DNA from: Burkholderiales bacterium
GTDB taxonomy: Bacteria > Pseudomonadota > Gammaproteobacteria > Burkholderiales > Nitrosomonadaceae
DNA length: 64,000 bases
Direction: 5' to 3'
Assembly (NCBI GenBank): GCA_024235795.1
Contig: JACKLR010000001.1
Coordinates: 310,001 to 374,000 of the forward strand
This document shows, in pieces, positions 45,987 to 55,298 of the stretch; the first letter of the stretch is position 1, and each line of letters opens with the position of its first letter. Under the pieces are notes generated by a model. The model was not told the DNA's origin and did no database searches. It saw nothing but the letters and a program-made list of their open reading frames with translations. A program made the translations under genes and the position numbers.

Positions 45987-46051
45987 ACAGCAATCGTAAT
46001 TTTGCAAATTGTCTGTATCGGATTACTTTAACCATCGCGATCTAACAAATT

Positions 46052-46786
46052 ATGACTAAAACCACACACTTCGGTTTTAATACCGTTTCAGAAACAGAAA
46101 AAGCCGGGAAAGTCGCCGACGTCTTTCATTCCGTCGCTGAACGGTACAATCTGATGAATGATCTGATGTCCGCCGGATTGCATCGTTTATGGAAACGTTT
46201 TGCAATCGATGTCAGTGGCGTTAAAAACGGTGACAAGGTATTGGATATTGCCGGCGGCACTGGCGATCTGAGCGCACTGTTTTTAAAACAGGTTGGCAGA
46301 TCCGGCGAAGTCTGGTTAACCGACATTAACAATTCCATGCTCTCGATTGGCCGGGACCGCTTGATAGATGAAGGGACACCGACACCTGTCGCCCAGTGCG
46401 ACGCCGAAAAACTCCCGTTTCCGGATAATTATTTCAACTGCGTCAGTGTGGCATTTGGTTTGCGCAATATGACCCACAAGGAAACTGCACTGAAAGAAAT
46501 GCTGCGTGTGATCAAACCGGGCGGCACAGTTATTGTGCTGGAATTTTCAAAAGTATGGGAACCGCTTCGTCCCATGTATGACACGTATTCATTCAAGATG
46601 CTGCCCGTCATGGGCAAAATCTTCGCGAATGATGCAGACAGCTACCGCTACCTGGCCGAGTCGATTCGTGTGCATCCTTCACAGGAAGCCCTCAAGGAAA
46701 TGATGGAAAAAGTCGGTTTTGAACGGGTTGAATATTTCAATTTGACCGCTGGAATTGTTGCACTGCATCGGGGATATAAGTTTTAA
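46052..46786 (+). CDS. ubiE: Ubiquinone/menaquinone methyltransferase
   Basis: SAM-dependent C-methyltransferase of the UbiE family, acting late in quinone synthesis. The SAM motif VLDIAGGTGDLS is at about residues 63-74; GLRNMTHKETALKEMLRVIKPGG and PVMGKIFANDADSYRYLAESIRVHP are the family's signatures. Length 244 fits. Coupled with the DUF971 gene. Gene carries no unusual features. Confidence 0.96.
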   Translation: MTKTTHFGFNTVSETEKAGKVADVFHSVAERYNLMNDLMSAGLHRLWKRFAIDVSGVKNGDKVLDIAGGTGDLSALFLKQVGRSGEVWLTDINNSMLSIGRDRLIDEGTPTPVAQCDAEKLPFPDNYFNCVSVAFGLRNMTHKETALKEMLRVIKPGGTVIVLEFSKVWEPLRPMYDTYSFKMLPVMGKIFANDADSYRYLAESIRVHPSQEALKEMMEKVGFERVEYFNLTAGIVALHRGYKF

Positions 46787-47275
46787 TTTTTAACAGGTGA
46801 TTTAGATCTGTAAATAGCCTATCTAAAATTAGTGAAGAAAAAATACGTGCTAACACGTAGGATTATCTCTATATCGATACTAAAAACTATTAATATTTTT
46901 AAGGCCCTGAATTCTTGAGGCTTTAGAAATTCTTATCAAGAAAATATATTTTCTCCCGCGATTGAATATCCATTTAAAACTTTTTTACGAATACTTATTC
47001 ATCTAATCAACGAACAATCTTTTGTCTAAATAGTTTTTATTTGAATATTCTGGTAGTATACGCACTTTTGTTAAGAAGCCCGCTCAGAAATAACTTTATT
47101 TGTTTTTCACCCCCTGACCTCTCTTCAGATTTCCGGCTATATTCATAAGAATGTTTCTGTAATTTATGGTGACAAAGGTTAGTGGCAATGTTTTATATGC
47201 GCTGTCACATTTCATTCACTAGTCATGCTTGATAGCCTCGTGCAGTAACCCTTTTCATATTTTTAGGAATTTAAC
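46787..47275. other. Long intergenic region between ubiE and rhlE
   Basis: 489 bp. A 7-bp inverted repeat (TTTAGAT at 46801-46807 and ATCTAAA at 46821-46827) directly follows ubiE and may help end its transcript. The rest is AT-rich; a long untranslated leader or promoter of rhlE would fit. No gene was found. Confidence 0.45.
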
Positions 47276-48589
47276 GTGTCATTTGAAGATCTTAATTTAC
47301 ATCCACTGGTATTAAAAGCCATTCAAAAATCTGGTTACACCACACCCACGCCGATACAACAAAGCGCAATACCGGAACTCATTTCGGGTACTGACGTTAT
47401 TGCATCCGCACAAACCGGCACAGGCAAAACGGCTGCTTTTATGCTGCCTGCTCTGCACCATCTGGCAGAGCCCTCTAAAATCCGCAGTCGCGGACCACGC
47501 GTTCTGGTTTTAACACCAACGCGCGAATTAGCAGAACAGGTATCAAATGCGGCAAAGAACTATGGTAAATATCTGTCACGCATGAATGTAATCAGCATTC
47601 TTGGCGGCATGCCTTATTCGCTGCAAAACAAATTATTATCGCAGCCAGTCGACGTACTGGTCGCTACGCCCGGAAGACTTATTGATCATATTCAGCGTGG
47701 CCACATCAATTTTTCCCGCCTTCAAATGCTCGTTCTGGATGAAGCGGACAGAATGCTCGATATGGGATTTATTGCTGATGTCGAACAGATTGCATCCGTT
47801 ACGCCAAAAAATAAACAAACGGTAATGTTTTCTGCAACACTGAATGTGGCTATCGAAAAGATCGCTGAACGATTGTTAAAATCACCTAAGCGCATACAGA
47901 TTGCGTCACAGAAAGAAAGACTTAACAACATAGAACAGCGCTTGCACTATGTTGATAATCTTACCCATAAAAACAAACTGCTTGATCATGTTCTGCGCGA
48001 TGAGACACTGAAGCAGGCAATTGTATTTACCGCGACCAAACGTGATGCTGATCTCCTTGCAGATAATCTGTATGCCAGGGGGCATACTGCCGCCGCATTG
48101 CATGGTGACATGAATCAGCGCGAGCGCAACCGCACACTGACCAGGCTCAGAAAAGGCGGATTACGCATATTGGTTGCAACTGACGTCGCCGCACGAGGAA
48201 TAGATATATCGGATATCACGCATGTGATTAATTTTGATTTGCCCAAATTTGCCGAAGATTATGTTCACCGCATTGGCCGAACCGGACGCGCTGGCGCAGC
48301 CGGCATCGCCGTTTCTTTTGCCACCCATAAAGACGGCCTACATTTGAAACGCATTGAACGATTTACAGGACATTCGATTGCTTCACATATCGTACCCGGC
48401 CTGGAACCCAGCTTCAAACCAAACCAGCGCACTAATGGTTTCAAAAAATCAACTGCACCGGCACATCAAAAACGCAAAAACTCCATAGCCGCTTATGGGA
48501 AACGCCAGGAATTCAATCCCAACTTCCAACGGCTTTCCAGGGCATCAAGATCGCCATCAAACAAAAGAAGTTTTAAAACAAATATGTAG
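47276..48589 (+). CDS. rhlE: DEAD-box RNA helicase, RhlE-type
   Basis: ATP-dependent RNA helicase. Motifs: Q-motif TTPTPIQQSAIP, Walker A AQTGTGKTAA, DEAD box VLDEADRMLDMGF, SAT, and in the second RecA domain DVAARGIDISDITHVINFDLP and HRIGRTGRAG. The C-terminal basic extension (PSFKPNQRTNGFKKSTAPAHQKRKNS) probably binds RNA. GTG is the start, with AGGAATTTAAC ahead. A long leader may mean cold or growth-dependent control. Confidence 0.94.
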   Translation: MSFEDLNLHPLVLKAIQKSGYTTPTPIQQSAIPELISGTDVIASAQTGTGKTAAFMLPALHHLAEPSKIRSRGPRVLVLTPTRELAEQVSNAAKNYGKYLSRMNVISILGGMPYSLQNKLLSQPVDVLVATPGRLIDHIQRGHINFSRLQMLVLDEADRMLDMGFIADVEQIASVTPKNKQTVMFSATLNVAIEKIAERLLKSPKRIQIASQKERLNNIEQRLHYVDNLTHKNKLLDHVLRDETLKQAIVFTATKRDADLLADNLYARGHTAAALHGDMNQRERNRTLTRLRKGGLRILVATDVAARGIDISDITHVINFDLPKFAEDYVHRIGRTGRAGAAGIAVSFATHKDGLHLKRIERFTGHSIASHIVPGLEPSFKPNQRTNGFKKSTAPAHQKRKNSIAAYGKRQEFNPNFQRLSRASRSPSNKRSFKTNM

Positions 48590-48723
48590 TTTCCTGATCA
48601 CTTAATATCGAAAGTAGAAGCTCAAGAATCTCAATAATCTGGAAGATTTGAGCTAACATTTCACCAGCTCTGTTACGCGCCAAATATATGTCCGATTTTC
48701 TCGAAAAATTTTGGCACCGCCTT

Positions 48724-49689
48724 TTATTCAGGTCTTTTACCCGAGCCGCGTATGGCAAATAGTTTGGATATGGCGTCAAACCAAAATGGCGCACCAAGCG
48801 TTCCGGCTAGTGCCGTCAAAAACCATCCTAGCCAGAAAAAACGCATATCTTGCTGTGGCAGTAACAGTGAGCTTGATTTTTCAGATAGATCCCAGCCAAT
48901 GGGTAGTTTCAGGTTTACAAATTCGTCAATCTGTTCTTTAAGTGTTTCCAATTCACGTTGAATAGATAGATTCACAGAATTTTGATCTGTGCCAGCCTCA
49001 TTGCCAGCGACTTCAACCGGATTGGAAGAGAGTTTTTCCGAAACCAATACCAGTTCCTGAACCTGCACCGGATTCCTTTGCAGTTGCTGCAAAATGTATA
49101 TTGAATCGATGTTAAACACCATTGCCAGCAATAATCCAATCACAAACATGATCATCTGCGTTCGGCGCTTATACCAACCACCGACTCTGTCCATGACTGC
49201 ATTAAAATGATTTTCAACTTTGGTTTTAAACTTTTCCAGATCGTCATTTGCTTCATCGAGCATAGGGCCTAGCAGTTGGCCCAACGGCACAGTACGATCG
49301 GACAGCCTTTGGCGCAGAGTCGTTAACGAACCATTGTTCGACAAAACTTGCACCAGTGCCGTAGAAAAAGTCGAGGATGATATATAGGATGGTCTTGAGC
49401 TGCCCGGCGGGGATAAAGTGTCTATTAACGGATGTTTGTATAAAGAATGCGTTACATAGGCACCCGGTATCGCCCCGAATCCGAGTTTGCGTTGCGCTTT
49501 TTTAAACCATTTTTTTATACCGGCCGCGGGTTCCTCGGGTAATTCGCCGAGCATCATAAGAATGCCCTCGAATAATATCCGGCCTCGCATGGCAAGCATT
49601 TGAACGATCAGTTCGTTAACACCACTGACCAAGCTGGAGAACAACGCATAGATCAGGAAAATTGCAATAATGATTTCGAGCATTTCCAT
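48724..49689 (-). CDS. Membrane protein with coiled-coil, unknown function
   Basis: 321 residues. An N-terminal transmembrane helix (IIIAIFLIYALFSSLVSGVNELIV), one at about residue 195-215 (MIMFVIGLLLAMVFNIDSIY) and a C-terminal one (FFWLGWFLTALAGTLGAPFWFDA). Between them is a soluble part with a coiled-coil (IQRELETLKEQIDEFVN). Similar uncharacterised proteins occur widely in proteobacteria; I cannot assign a function. The start follows GAGGAG. It stands alone, next to the N-ATPase operon end. Confidence 0.75.
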   Translation of the reverse strand: MEMLEIIIAIFLIYALFSSLVSGVNELIVQMLAMRGRILFEGILMMLGELPEEPAAGIKKWFKKAQRKLGFGAIPGAYVTHSLYKHPLIDTLSPPGSSRPSYISSSTFSTALVQVLSNNGSLTTLRQRLSDRTVPLGQLLGPMLDEANDDLEKFKTKVENHFNAVMDRVGGWYKRRTQMIMFVIGLLLAMVFNIDSIYILQQLQRNPVQVQELVLVSEKLSSNPVEVAGNEAGTDQNSVNLSIQRELETLKEQIDEFVNLKLPIGWDLSEKSSSLLLPQQDMRFFWLGWFLTALAGTLGAPFWFDAISKLFAIRGSGKRPE

Positions 49690-49876
49690 TTCAACTCCTC
49701 AGTTCAGTATACCGGACGACGCTGTCTTTTCTCACAAAGAATATCCGAACCTGCATCCGATATCCAGTTGTTTTAGTGGGAAGCCCTGCAGATCGGTATC
49801 GTTATTCGATTAGGAATCAATAGAATATAAAAACAATGTGCACAAATACAGAAATTAACCCATAGTGCAATCCGTT

Positions 49877-50797
49877 TTATGGTTTGCTGCCCGTGATTGC
49901 CTCAAACCCGGAGACCAGATCCAGCAGTTCTGCCGTAATTACAGTCTGGCGGGCCCTGCGGTAAGTCAATGTCACTTCTTCAAGCCGATCGTCCAGATTA
50001 CGCTGTGCAGATTGCATGGCGGATAACCGGCTGGTATGCTCACTGGCTTGAGATTCGGCACATGCGCGAAACAACGTGACAAAGAGGTATTGTCGCAACA
50101 AACGGGCGAACAGTTGTTCATGATCCATGCTGAAAGTCGGCAAAACACGGGATGGCCAGACCTCTTCTTCCAATCGATGAAAACGATGCAGGTTAACGGG
50201 CAACAACTCAAACCCCGTCGGACGGTAACCTTTACTGCCTGAATGTCGATTATAAAACAGATAAACATAGTGAACGCCAAGCTGCTCCCGCCACTCGTCA
50301 ATTTTGAGCAGAATCTGCTGCACAGTCAGTGTAATTTGGGTTGCCGATCCCGGAACCAGAAAAACGTCCTCAACCAATTGACCTTCATGCTCCAGGCTGG
50401 CCGCCACGCGCGCACCCACCGCAAGCAATAAATGATTCTCAGGGTCGGCTGGTGTTGACTGCATGCGTTCCAAAGTATAGTTTGTAATATCTTCATTGAA
50501 CCGGCCACACAAGCCATGATCAGAACCAAACACGATGGCGGCAAGACGCAGTGGATGTTTATACTGTCTTAAATGTATAGATTGATGCGCATAATGTGCA
50601 GCAGCTGACAGTGTTTGCGAATTTTTTAAAACCACGTGCAATCCGCGTTCCACCGTTCTATAGTATCCCGCCAAAGCCCTCACCGCCTGTTCATACTGCC
50701 TGACACTGGCGGCTGATAATGCTTTCATGGTTTTAACAATTGTCCGCAACTCCTCCAGGCTGTCGAGCTGTTTATGTAATTGCTCCAGGGATTCCAT
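49877..50797 (-). CDS. atpG: N-ATPase gamma subunit
   Basis: 306 residues; long terminal coiled helices (EELRTIVKTMKALSAASVRQYEQAV at the N-terminus and ARQTVITAELLDLVSGFEAITG at the C-terminus) form the rotor shaft of the F1 part, and the core IVFGSDHGLCGRFNEDI is conserved. It is the last gene of the N-ATPase operon. It is divergent from housekeeping gamma subunits, as is usual in N-ATPases. Confidence 0.92.
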   Translation of the reverse strand: MESLEQLHKQLDSLEELRTIVKTMKALSAASVRQYEQAVRALAGYYRTVERGLHVVLKNSQTLSAAAHYAHQSIHLRQYKHPLRLAAIVFGSDHGLCGRFNEDITNYTLERMQSTPADPENHLLLAVGARVAASLEHEGQLVEDVFLVPGSATQITLTVQQILLKIDEWREQLGVHYVYLFYNRHSGSKGYRPTGFELLPVNLHRFHRLEEEVWPSRVLPTFSMDHEQLFARLLRQYLFVTLFRACAESQASEHTSRLSAMQSAQRNLDDRLEEVTLTYRRARQTVITAELLDLVSGFEAITGSKP

Positions 50798-50812
50798 CGT
50801 TATTATTATCTG

Positions 50813-52315
50813 CTAGTGTGCTAATGCCTTACGTGCAACGTCCAAAACCTGTTCCCATTGTGCTTGAGTCGGTTTTTCCCCTGTCTCCATTTGCGTGCAG
50901 AGTTCCGGCAATTCTTCTAAAATGCGTTTTTGTATTAATGCCTCGGCATCGCCGATCCTTTCCAGCTCAAGATGGTCAAATAACCCTGCGTTAACTGCCT
51001 TCAACACGGCCATTTGCTGACTGCCGCGTAGCGGTTGATGTTCAGCCTGTTTAAGAATCTCACGCACGCGCCGCCCATGTTCAATGGTTGCACGTGTTTC
51101 CTCATCCAGTCGGGTAGCAAAACGGGCGAATGTTTCCAGTTCTTCAAACTGCGCATACGACAGACGCAGATCTCCTGCCACATCCCGGAATGCCGGATAT
51201 TGCGTTTTACCGCCCACGCGGGAGATTGATTTTCCAACATCAATAGCGGGTAACAGCCCTTTATGAAACAAAGTCGGCGAAAGATATATCTGCCCATCGG
51301 TAATGGAAATTAGGTTAGTAGGGATATAGGCCGAAATATCCTGCGCCTGGGTTTCGATAATCGGCAATGCCGTTAGCGAGCCACCGCCAATTTTCTCGTG
51401 CAGATGAGTCGCTCTTTCCAGCAAACGGGCATGAAGATAAAAAATATCACCCGGATAGGCCTCCCGACCCGGCGGACGCCGCAATAAAAGGGACAACTCC
51501 CGATAAGCGCGCGCATGGCGAGTCAGGTCATCATATACGATAAGGACATCTTTCCCCTGCTCGGAAAAATATTCGGCCATTGTGGTAGCGGCATAGGGTG
51601 TAACATAACGCAATCCTGGCGGATCTTCATCGGAGGCCACAACTACGATGGTATTCTCCAATGCCTGATACTGCCGCAGTATATTGACTACACGGGCTAC
51701 CGCAGTGCCACGCTGCCCAATCGCGCAGTAAACACTGATTACATTTTTATTGCGTTGATTGATGATCGTATCAACCGCCACAGAGGTCTTCCCGGTCTGT
51801 CGGTCACCGACTATCAATTCACGCTGACCGCGGCCAATAGGAATGAGCGCGTCAATCGTTTTGATACCCGTTTCCAATGGCACAGTAACCGAGGCACGTT
51901 CTATAATCGCTGGTGCAGGCCGCTCCACGGGTCGCCGTTCTTTAAAATTTAATGGCTTGCCGCGATCCAGCACACGCCCTGTAGCATCGATCACTCGGCC
52001 TAATAAACCTTCACCTACCGGCGTATCAGCTTCACGACCCGTCGCGCTGACATCAGCGCCGGCCATCAATTTATCACTGTCGCCAAGCAGGATAACACCG
52101 ACCTCATGCGGCTCAAGGTTAATCGCAACGCCTAATACATCACCTGGAAAACGAACCAATTCCTCGGAAGTGATAGTGGACAACCCTTTTATTCTTGCAA
52201 TGCCGCCGCCAACTTGAATGATTCTGCCGGTCTCTCGCGCACGAAAATCAGGCTTACTCTGATCAATCGCCTTGTTCAGCGTTGCTAATGTTTCATTGAG
52301 CAACTGCGCTAACAC
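50813..52315 (-). CDS. atpA: N-ATPase alpha subunit
   Basis: 500-residue non-catalytic nucleotide-binding subunit of F1. The P-loop GDRQTGKT is at residues 170-177, the arginine finger region is present (ISRVGGKTQYPAFRDVAG), and GGGIARIKGL begins the beta-barrel domain. It is shorter than or similar to standard AtpA. It lies between the b and gamma genes; the catalytic beta subunit, normally required with it, is not in this window. Confidence 0.95.
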   Translation of the reverse strand: MLAQLLNETLATLNKAIDQSKPDFRARETGRIIQVGGGIARIKGLSTITSEELVRFPGDVLGVAINLEPHEVGVILLGDSDKLMAGADVSATGREADTPVGEGLLGRVIDATGRVLDRGKPLNFKERRPVERPAPAIIERASVTVPLETGIKTIDALIPIGRGQRELIVGDRQTGKTSVAVDTIINQRNKNVISVYCAIGQRGTAVARVVNILRQYQALENTIVVVASDEDPPGLRYVTPYAATTMAEYFSEQGKDVLIVYDDLTRHARAYRELSLLLRRPPGREAYPGDIFYLHARLLERATHLHEKIGGGSLTALPIIETQAQDISAYIPTNLISITDGQIYLSPTLFHKGLLPAIDVGKSISRVGGKTQYPAFRDVAGDLRLSYAQFEELETFARFATRLDEETRATIEHGRRVREILKQAEHQPLRGSQQMAVLKAVNAGLFDHLELERIGDAEALIQKRILEELPELCTQMETGEKPTQAQWEQVLDVARKALAH

Positions 52316-52318
52316 AAC

Positions 52319-53110
52319 TTATTCCCTTGATTTTTCGATTGATGCAACGGACGCTACTGGCGCAAATGCGTCTTCAACACGCTGATCCAGTTGATTCAGA
52401 TAATCTGCCAGATTCCACCCTAGCTGCCCTGCGCCAACAGTCACAGCTATGCCGCATAACAATTCGGAAGACTGACTAAATTCAATCTCAATGCCTTTTA
52501 TCAGATTTTCATGAATTACCCGCTTAATTTGATCGCGCAGTTCAGCATCTATTAAAAATGTACTCGTCACACGTAGCGGCTCCGATGTATCTTCGGATTC
52601 CTTTAATAACAGGGTGCGTGATTCTTGATCAAGTGCAGCCAGCCGATCAATAAATAAATGGATTATTTGTGTCTCAAGCTGCGCGTTACCCAGCTCTTTT
52701 AACGCTGTATGAGCAATTTTTTGTATCGAATTGGCAACCTGATGGCGCAGATTGCCGAGAAACTCTTCTTTTTCCTGATAGGCCTGCCTTAACCAGTGTT
52801 CACGGATTTCTGCAACTTCCTTACGTGCATCGTCGATCAATTGTTTCTTCTGTTGGACCGCTCGTTCATGAGCCCTAGCGAGAATAATTTCACATTCGCG
52901 TTCCAGTGCACGGGTTTTCTCAAGGTACTGCTGCACGGTCTCTTCAGCTTTCTGTTCACGCTCCTGCGTCTCGTTCAATTGATCGATAATTCGCTGTTCA
53001 CGACAGCCCATAGCCCGCATTACTGGCTGATACAAAAAGCGCTTTAACAACCAAACCAGAATCAAGAAATTGATAATTTGCGCCGAGACTGTAATCCAGT
53101 CTATGCCCAT
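52319..53110 (-). CDS. atpF: N-ATPase b subunit (long form)
   Basis: 263 residues, longer than the ordinary b subunit (about 156). One N-terminal transmembrane helix (IINFLILVWLLKRFLY) is followed by a long charged coiled-coil (ETQEREQKAEETVQQYLEKTRALEREC) and a C-terminal region that may replace part of the delta subunit (VTVGAGQLGWNLADYLNQLDQRVEDAFAP). N-ATPase operons lack a separate delta gene, which fits. The gene overlaps neither neighbour closely (3 bp gaps). Confidence 0.9.
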   Translation of the reverse strand: MGIDWITVSAQIINFLILVWLLKRFLYQPVMRAMGCREQRIIDQLNETQEREQKAEETVQQYLEKTRALERECEIILARAHERAVQQKKQLIDDARKEVAEIREHWLRQAYQEKEEFLGNLRHQVANSIQKIAHTALKELGNAQLETQIIHLFIDRLAALDQESRTLLLKESEDTSEPLRVTSTFLIDAELRDQIKRVIHENLIKGIEIEFSQSSELLCGIAVTVGAGQLGWNLADYLNQLDQRVEDAFAPVASVASIEKSRE

Positions 53111-53113
53111 TGA

Positions 53114-53392
53114 TCAGCCTCCAGCTGTTGCCGTCACATAGTCCCAAAAGGGATTGGCAAAAATCAGAATCATCGACACCACAAAACAATAAATTGCTGT
53201 AGATTCAATCATGGCTAACCCGACAAATAATGTGCGGGTAATGGTCGCTGCCTCGTCGGGCTGCTGAGCTATCGCACTCAATGCCTGAACTACTGCACGT
53301 GCTTCACCAAATGCAGGACCGAGCGAACCGATTGCGATTGTTATGCCCGCGGTAAAGATCGAGATCATACCGATGAGTGAGATAGTATCCAT
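53114..53392 (-). CDS. atpE: N-ATPase c subunit with sodium-type ligand residues
   Basis: 92 residues with two membrane helices. The start at 53392 has AAGGAAA ahead; a longer frame from 53491 overlaps the a-subunit gene and lacks support. Helix 2 holds E63-S64-T65 and Y68 (MIESTAIYCF), spaced like the sodium ligands of Ilyobacter tartaricus c subunit (E65, S66, Y70). Helix 1 has E30 (GPAFGEARAV) where Q32 sits in that protein; this extra Glu is typical of N-ATPases. Sodium transport is inferred. Confidence 0.93.
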   Translation of the reverse strand: MDTISLIGMISIFTAGITIAIGSLGPAFGEARAVVQALSAIAQQPDEAATITRTLFVGLAMIESTAIYCFVVSMILIFANPFWDYVTATAGG

Positions 53393-53411
53393 TGTGTTTT
53401 CCTTTTGGTTT

Positions 53412-54107
53412 TTACTTGTTTCTTCTCTGACCGTCATTCGATGTATGCACCGAAGTCGCAGAAGCAATGTAGACCATTGCCAGGATGGCAAAAATATATG
53501 CCTGAATCATGCCGGTCAGCAAACCGAGCAATTGCATCACGATTGGGAAAAAATAAGGCGTCAGACTCAACAAAATAGCTACAATGACAGTACCGCTCAT
53601 GATATTGCCATATAAACGAACTGCAAGTGCGATTGTTCGTGAAATCTCTCCGATAATATTGAAAGGCAACATCAGAATCGTTGGCTTGACATATCGCTTG
53701 AAATAGCTTATCGGTCCTTCTGAAGCGATGCCATAGAGCGGCACAGCGACAAAAACACAAATAGCAAGTGCCGTCGTTGTAGAAAGTGAACCGGTTGGTG
53801 CCATATAGCCAGGTACCATGTTCAATAAATTGGCTACTGCAATAAATAAAAACAAGGTACCCACAAATGGAAGATATTTACCCGGCTGTTGTTGACTAAC
53901 TTCCTTGATTTGATCACGAATACCGGTTACCACAACCTCAAGCAAATTCTGCCATCGTGATATACCTGTTCCTGACGATAAATTACGTGTCACGAGCCAT
54001 GAAATCAGCGTTAACAAGGCCATTACCAACCAGGTATAAGCGATTGTGGCATTTAATGACACCCTGCCCCATTGCCAGAAAACAATAGCATCCGGATTAA
54101 TCGTCAT
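53412..54107 (-). CDS. atpB: N-ATPase a subunit
   Basis: 231-residue membrane stator subunit, about five to six helices. The essential arginine is in TIALAVRLYGNIMSG. Glycine/asparagine-rich LLNMVPGYMAPTGSLS and TLFLFIAVANLL match the family. Preceded by atpR and followed 20 bp later by the c gene. Confidence 0.93.
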   Translation of the reverse strand: MTINPDAIVFWQWGRVSLNATIAYTWLVMALLTLISWLVTRNLSSGTGISRWQNLLEVVVTGIRDQIKEVSQQQPGKYLPFVGTLFLFIAVANLLNMVPGYMAPTGSLSTTTALAICVFVAVPLYGIASEGPISYFKRYVKPTILMLPFNIIGEISRTIALAVRLYGNIMSGTVIVAILLSLTPYFFPIVMQLLGLLTGMIQAYIFAILAMVYIASATSVHTSNDGQRRNK

Positions 54108-54119
54108 TTCTCTCTCCTT

Positions 54120-54422
54120 TCACAAGGATGGCAACTGGGCTGATGCCGCTACTTGAGAACGTACTCTACGTGTATAAATCATGCGGAGTACTACAAATCC
54201 AGCCAGTACCGCTAACAAATGGATCCAGTTTCCATAGCTTAAAATCAAATAAAATGCCAATAGCAGCAGTATCATGCGCACTGCCATACTGGATATCAAC
54301 CAGAAAACCGGATGTTTACCGTTATGAATACGCTGCACTGTGAACCAGAGACCGAAGAAATATATCCCGCCGAGTACTACACCACATAAAAACATCAATA
54401 CCAGGTACAACAAATCATGCAT
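54120..54422 (-). CDS. atpR: N-ATPase AtpR subunit
   Basis: 100-residue membrane protein with three hydrophobic helices (LYLVLMFLCGVVLGGIYFFGLWF, VFWLISSMAVRMILLLLAFYLILSYG, IHLLAVLAGFVVLRMIY). AtpR is an N-ATPase-specific assembly protein thought to help c-ring formation. Position between atpQ and atpB is exactly that of known operons. Confidence 0.9.
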   Translation of the reverse strand: MHDLLYLVLMFLCGVVLGGIYFFGLWFTVQRIHNGKHPVFWLISSMAVRMILLLLAFYLILSYGNWIHLLAVLAGFVVLRMIYTRRVRSQVAASAQLPSL

Positions 54423-54525
54423 GGTAATTTGTTCCGATTAAAATCGAATCTATTATAACCGATATACAGCCTAACCCGAGCCGATGCACATTGTCAAAAA
54501 CCTAGATAACTTCATTCCTTTTCCT

Positions 54526-54843
54526 TTATTTATGCTGGCTTTCCTGTTTAACCCAATACCAGGCATTTAGACAGCCCAATGCAACGCCGATAAAAAGAAA
54601 CGTCAGTGTCCAAGAATGTTTGCCAGGCCACTCCCGGTCCAGCCAGATGCCAATAGCGATACCTATTACTGTGGGTATCGCCACAGACCAGCCCACTAAA
54701 CCAAACATACCAAAACCAAACCAGACCGGTCGTTCGTCTTGTTCTCTCGCAAGTTGCTTCCTTTTGGCGCGATGCCCAATCTGTTCAGCAAGCTTATCAG
54801 TCGGAACTGGTTTTTGTTGCGGAAGTTTAGGCGGTTTTTCCAT
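54526..54843 (-). CDS. atpQ: N-ATPase AtpQ subunit (AtpI/AtpZ-like)
   Basis: 105 residues beginning MEKPPKLPQQKPVPTDKLAEQIGHRAKRKQLAREQDE, with two C-terminal transmembrane helices (FGLVGWSVAIPTVIGIAIGIWLDR and TLTFLFIGVALGCLNAWYWV). This is the AtpQ/AtpI-type assembly protein of N-ATPases. A longer frame reaches 54882 but with no better start. In complete operons atpD and atpC precede this gene; here it is the first gene. Confidence 0.88.
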   Translation of the reverse strand: MEKPPKLPQQKPVPTDKLAEQIGHRAKRKQLAREQDERPVWFGFGMFGLVGWSVAIPTVIGIAIGIWLDREWPGKHSWTLTFLFIGVALGCLNAWYWVKQESQHK

Positions 54844-55298
54844 GCGTCTCAAGACAAAAATTAGTTCATAAAAATATAGCAAATTCGTTACGATAACGAT
54901 AGTTTTTTCACAATCTATTTAATGACAAATAATACATGCTTTCAGCCTAGCAGGCTTCAGTGCAAAGCTATTCACCGCAAATAAAGCAGCAACATGTTGT
55001 GCAGAAACAATCTCAAGGGATGTTTCTGTTTCACTGAAATTTGGATTTCGCAAACCCAGAAAAACGAAAAACTATTGAATCTGGATTTATTTCTGGTTTC
55101 ACAAAGAACTAACCATTGGAAATGCTACAACATTAATCACAAACAAGATTGATACCAGCATACAACCTGTGAAACTATGAAAAAAATACGCCGTCAGATG
55201 ACGGCGTTTTTAGACACACAGGAGGAAAGTTTTTAGAAAAAGAGCTGTAAAAAAATCTATATGTTTTCTTGCGACGGGTTTCGCCGCTTATTAGCACA
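54844..55298. other. Intergenic region upstream of atpQ, without atpD and atpC
   Basis: 455 bp between atpQ and the His-rich gene. No frame for beta or epsilon subunits is found, nor any recognisable fragment. It contains the hairpin at 55190-55209 and presumably the operon promoter. Confidence 0.6.
55190..55213. terminator. Strong 8-bp GC-rich terminator hairpin
   Basis: ACGCCGTC at 55190-55197 pairs perfectly with GACGGCGT at 55202-55209 around AGAT, followed by TTTT on the plus strand and, on the minus strand, by ATTTTTTT. It can end the leftward transcript of the His-rich gene and act in both directions. Confidence 0.8.
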
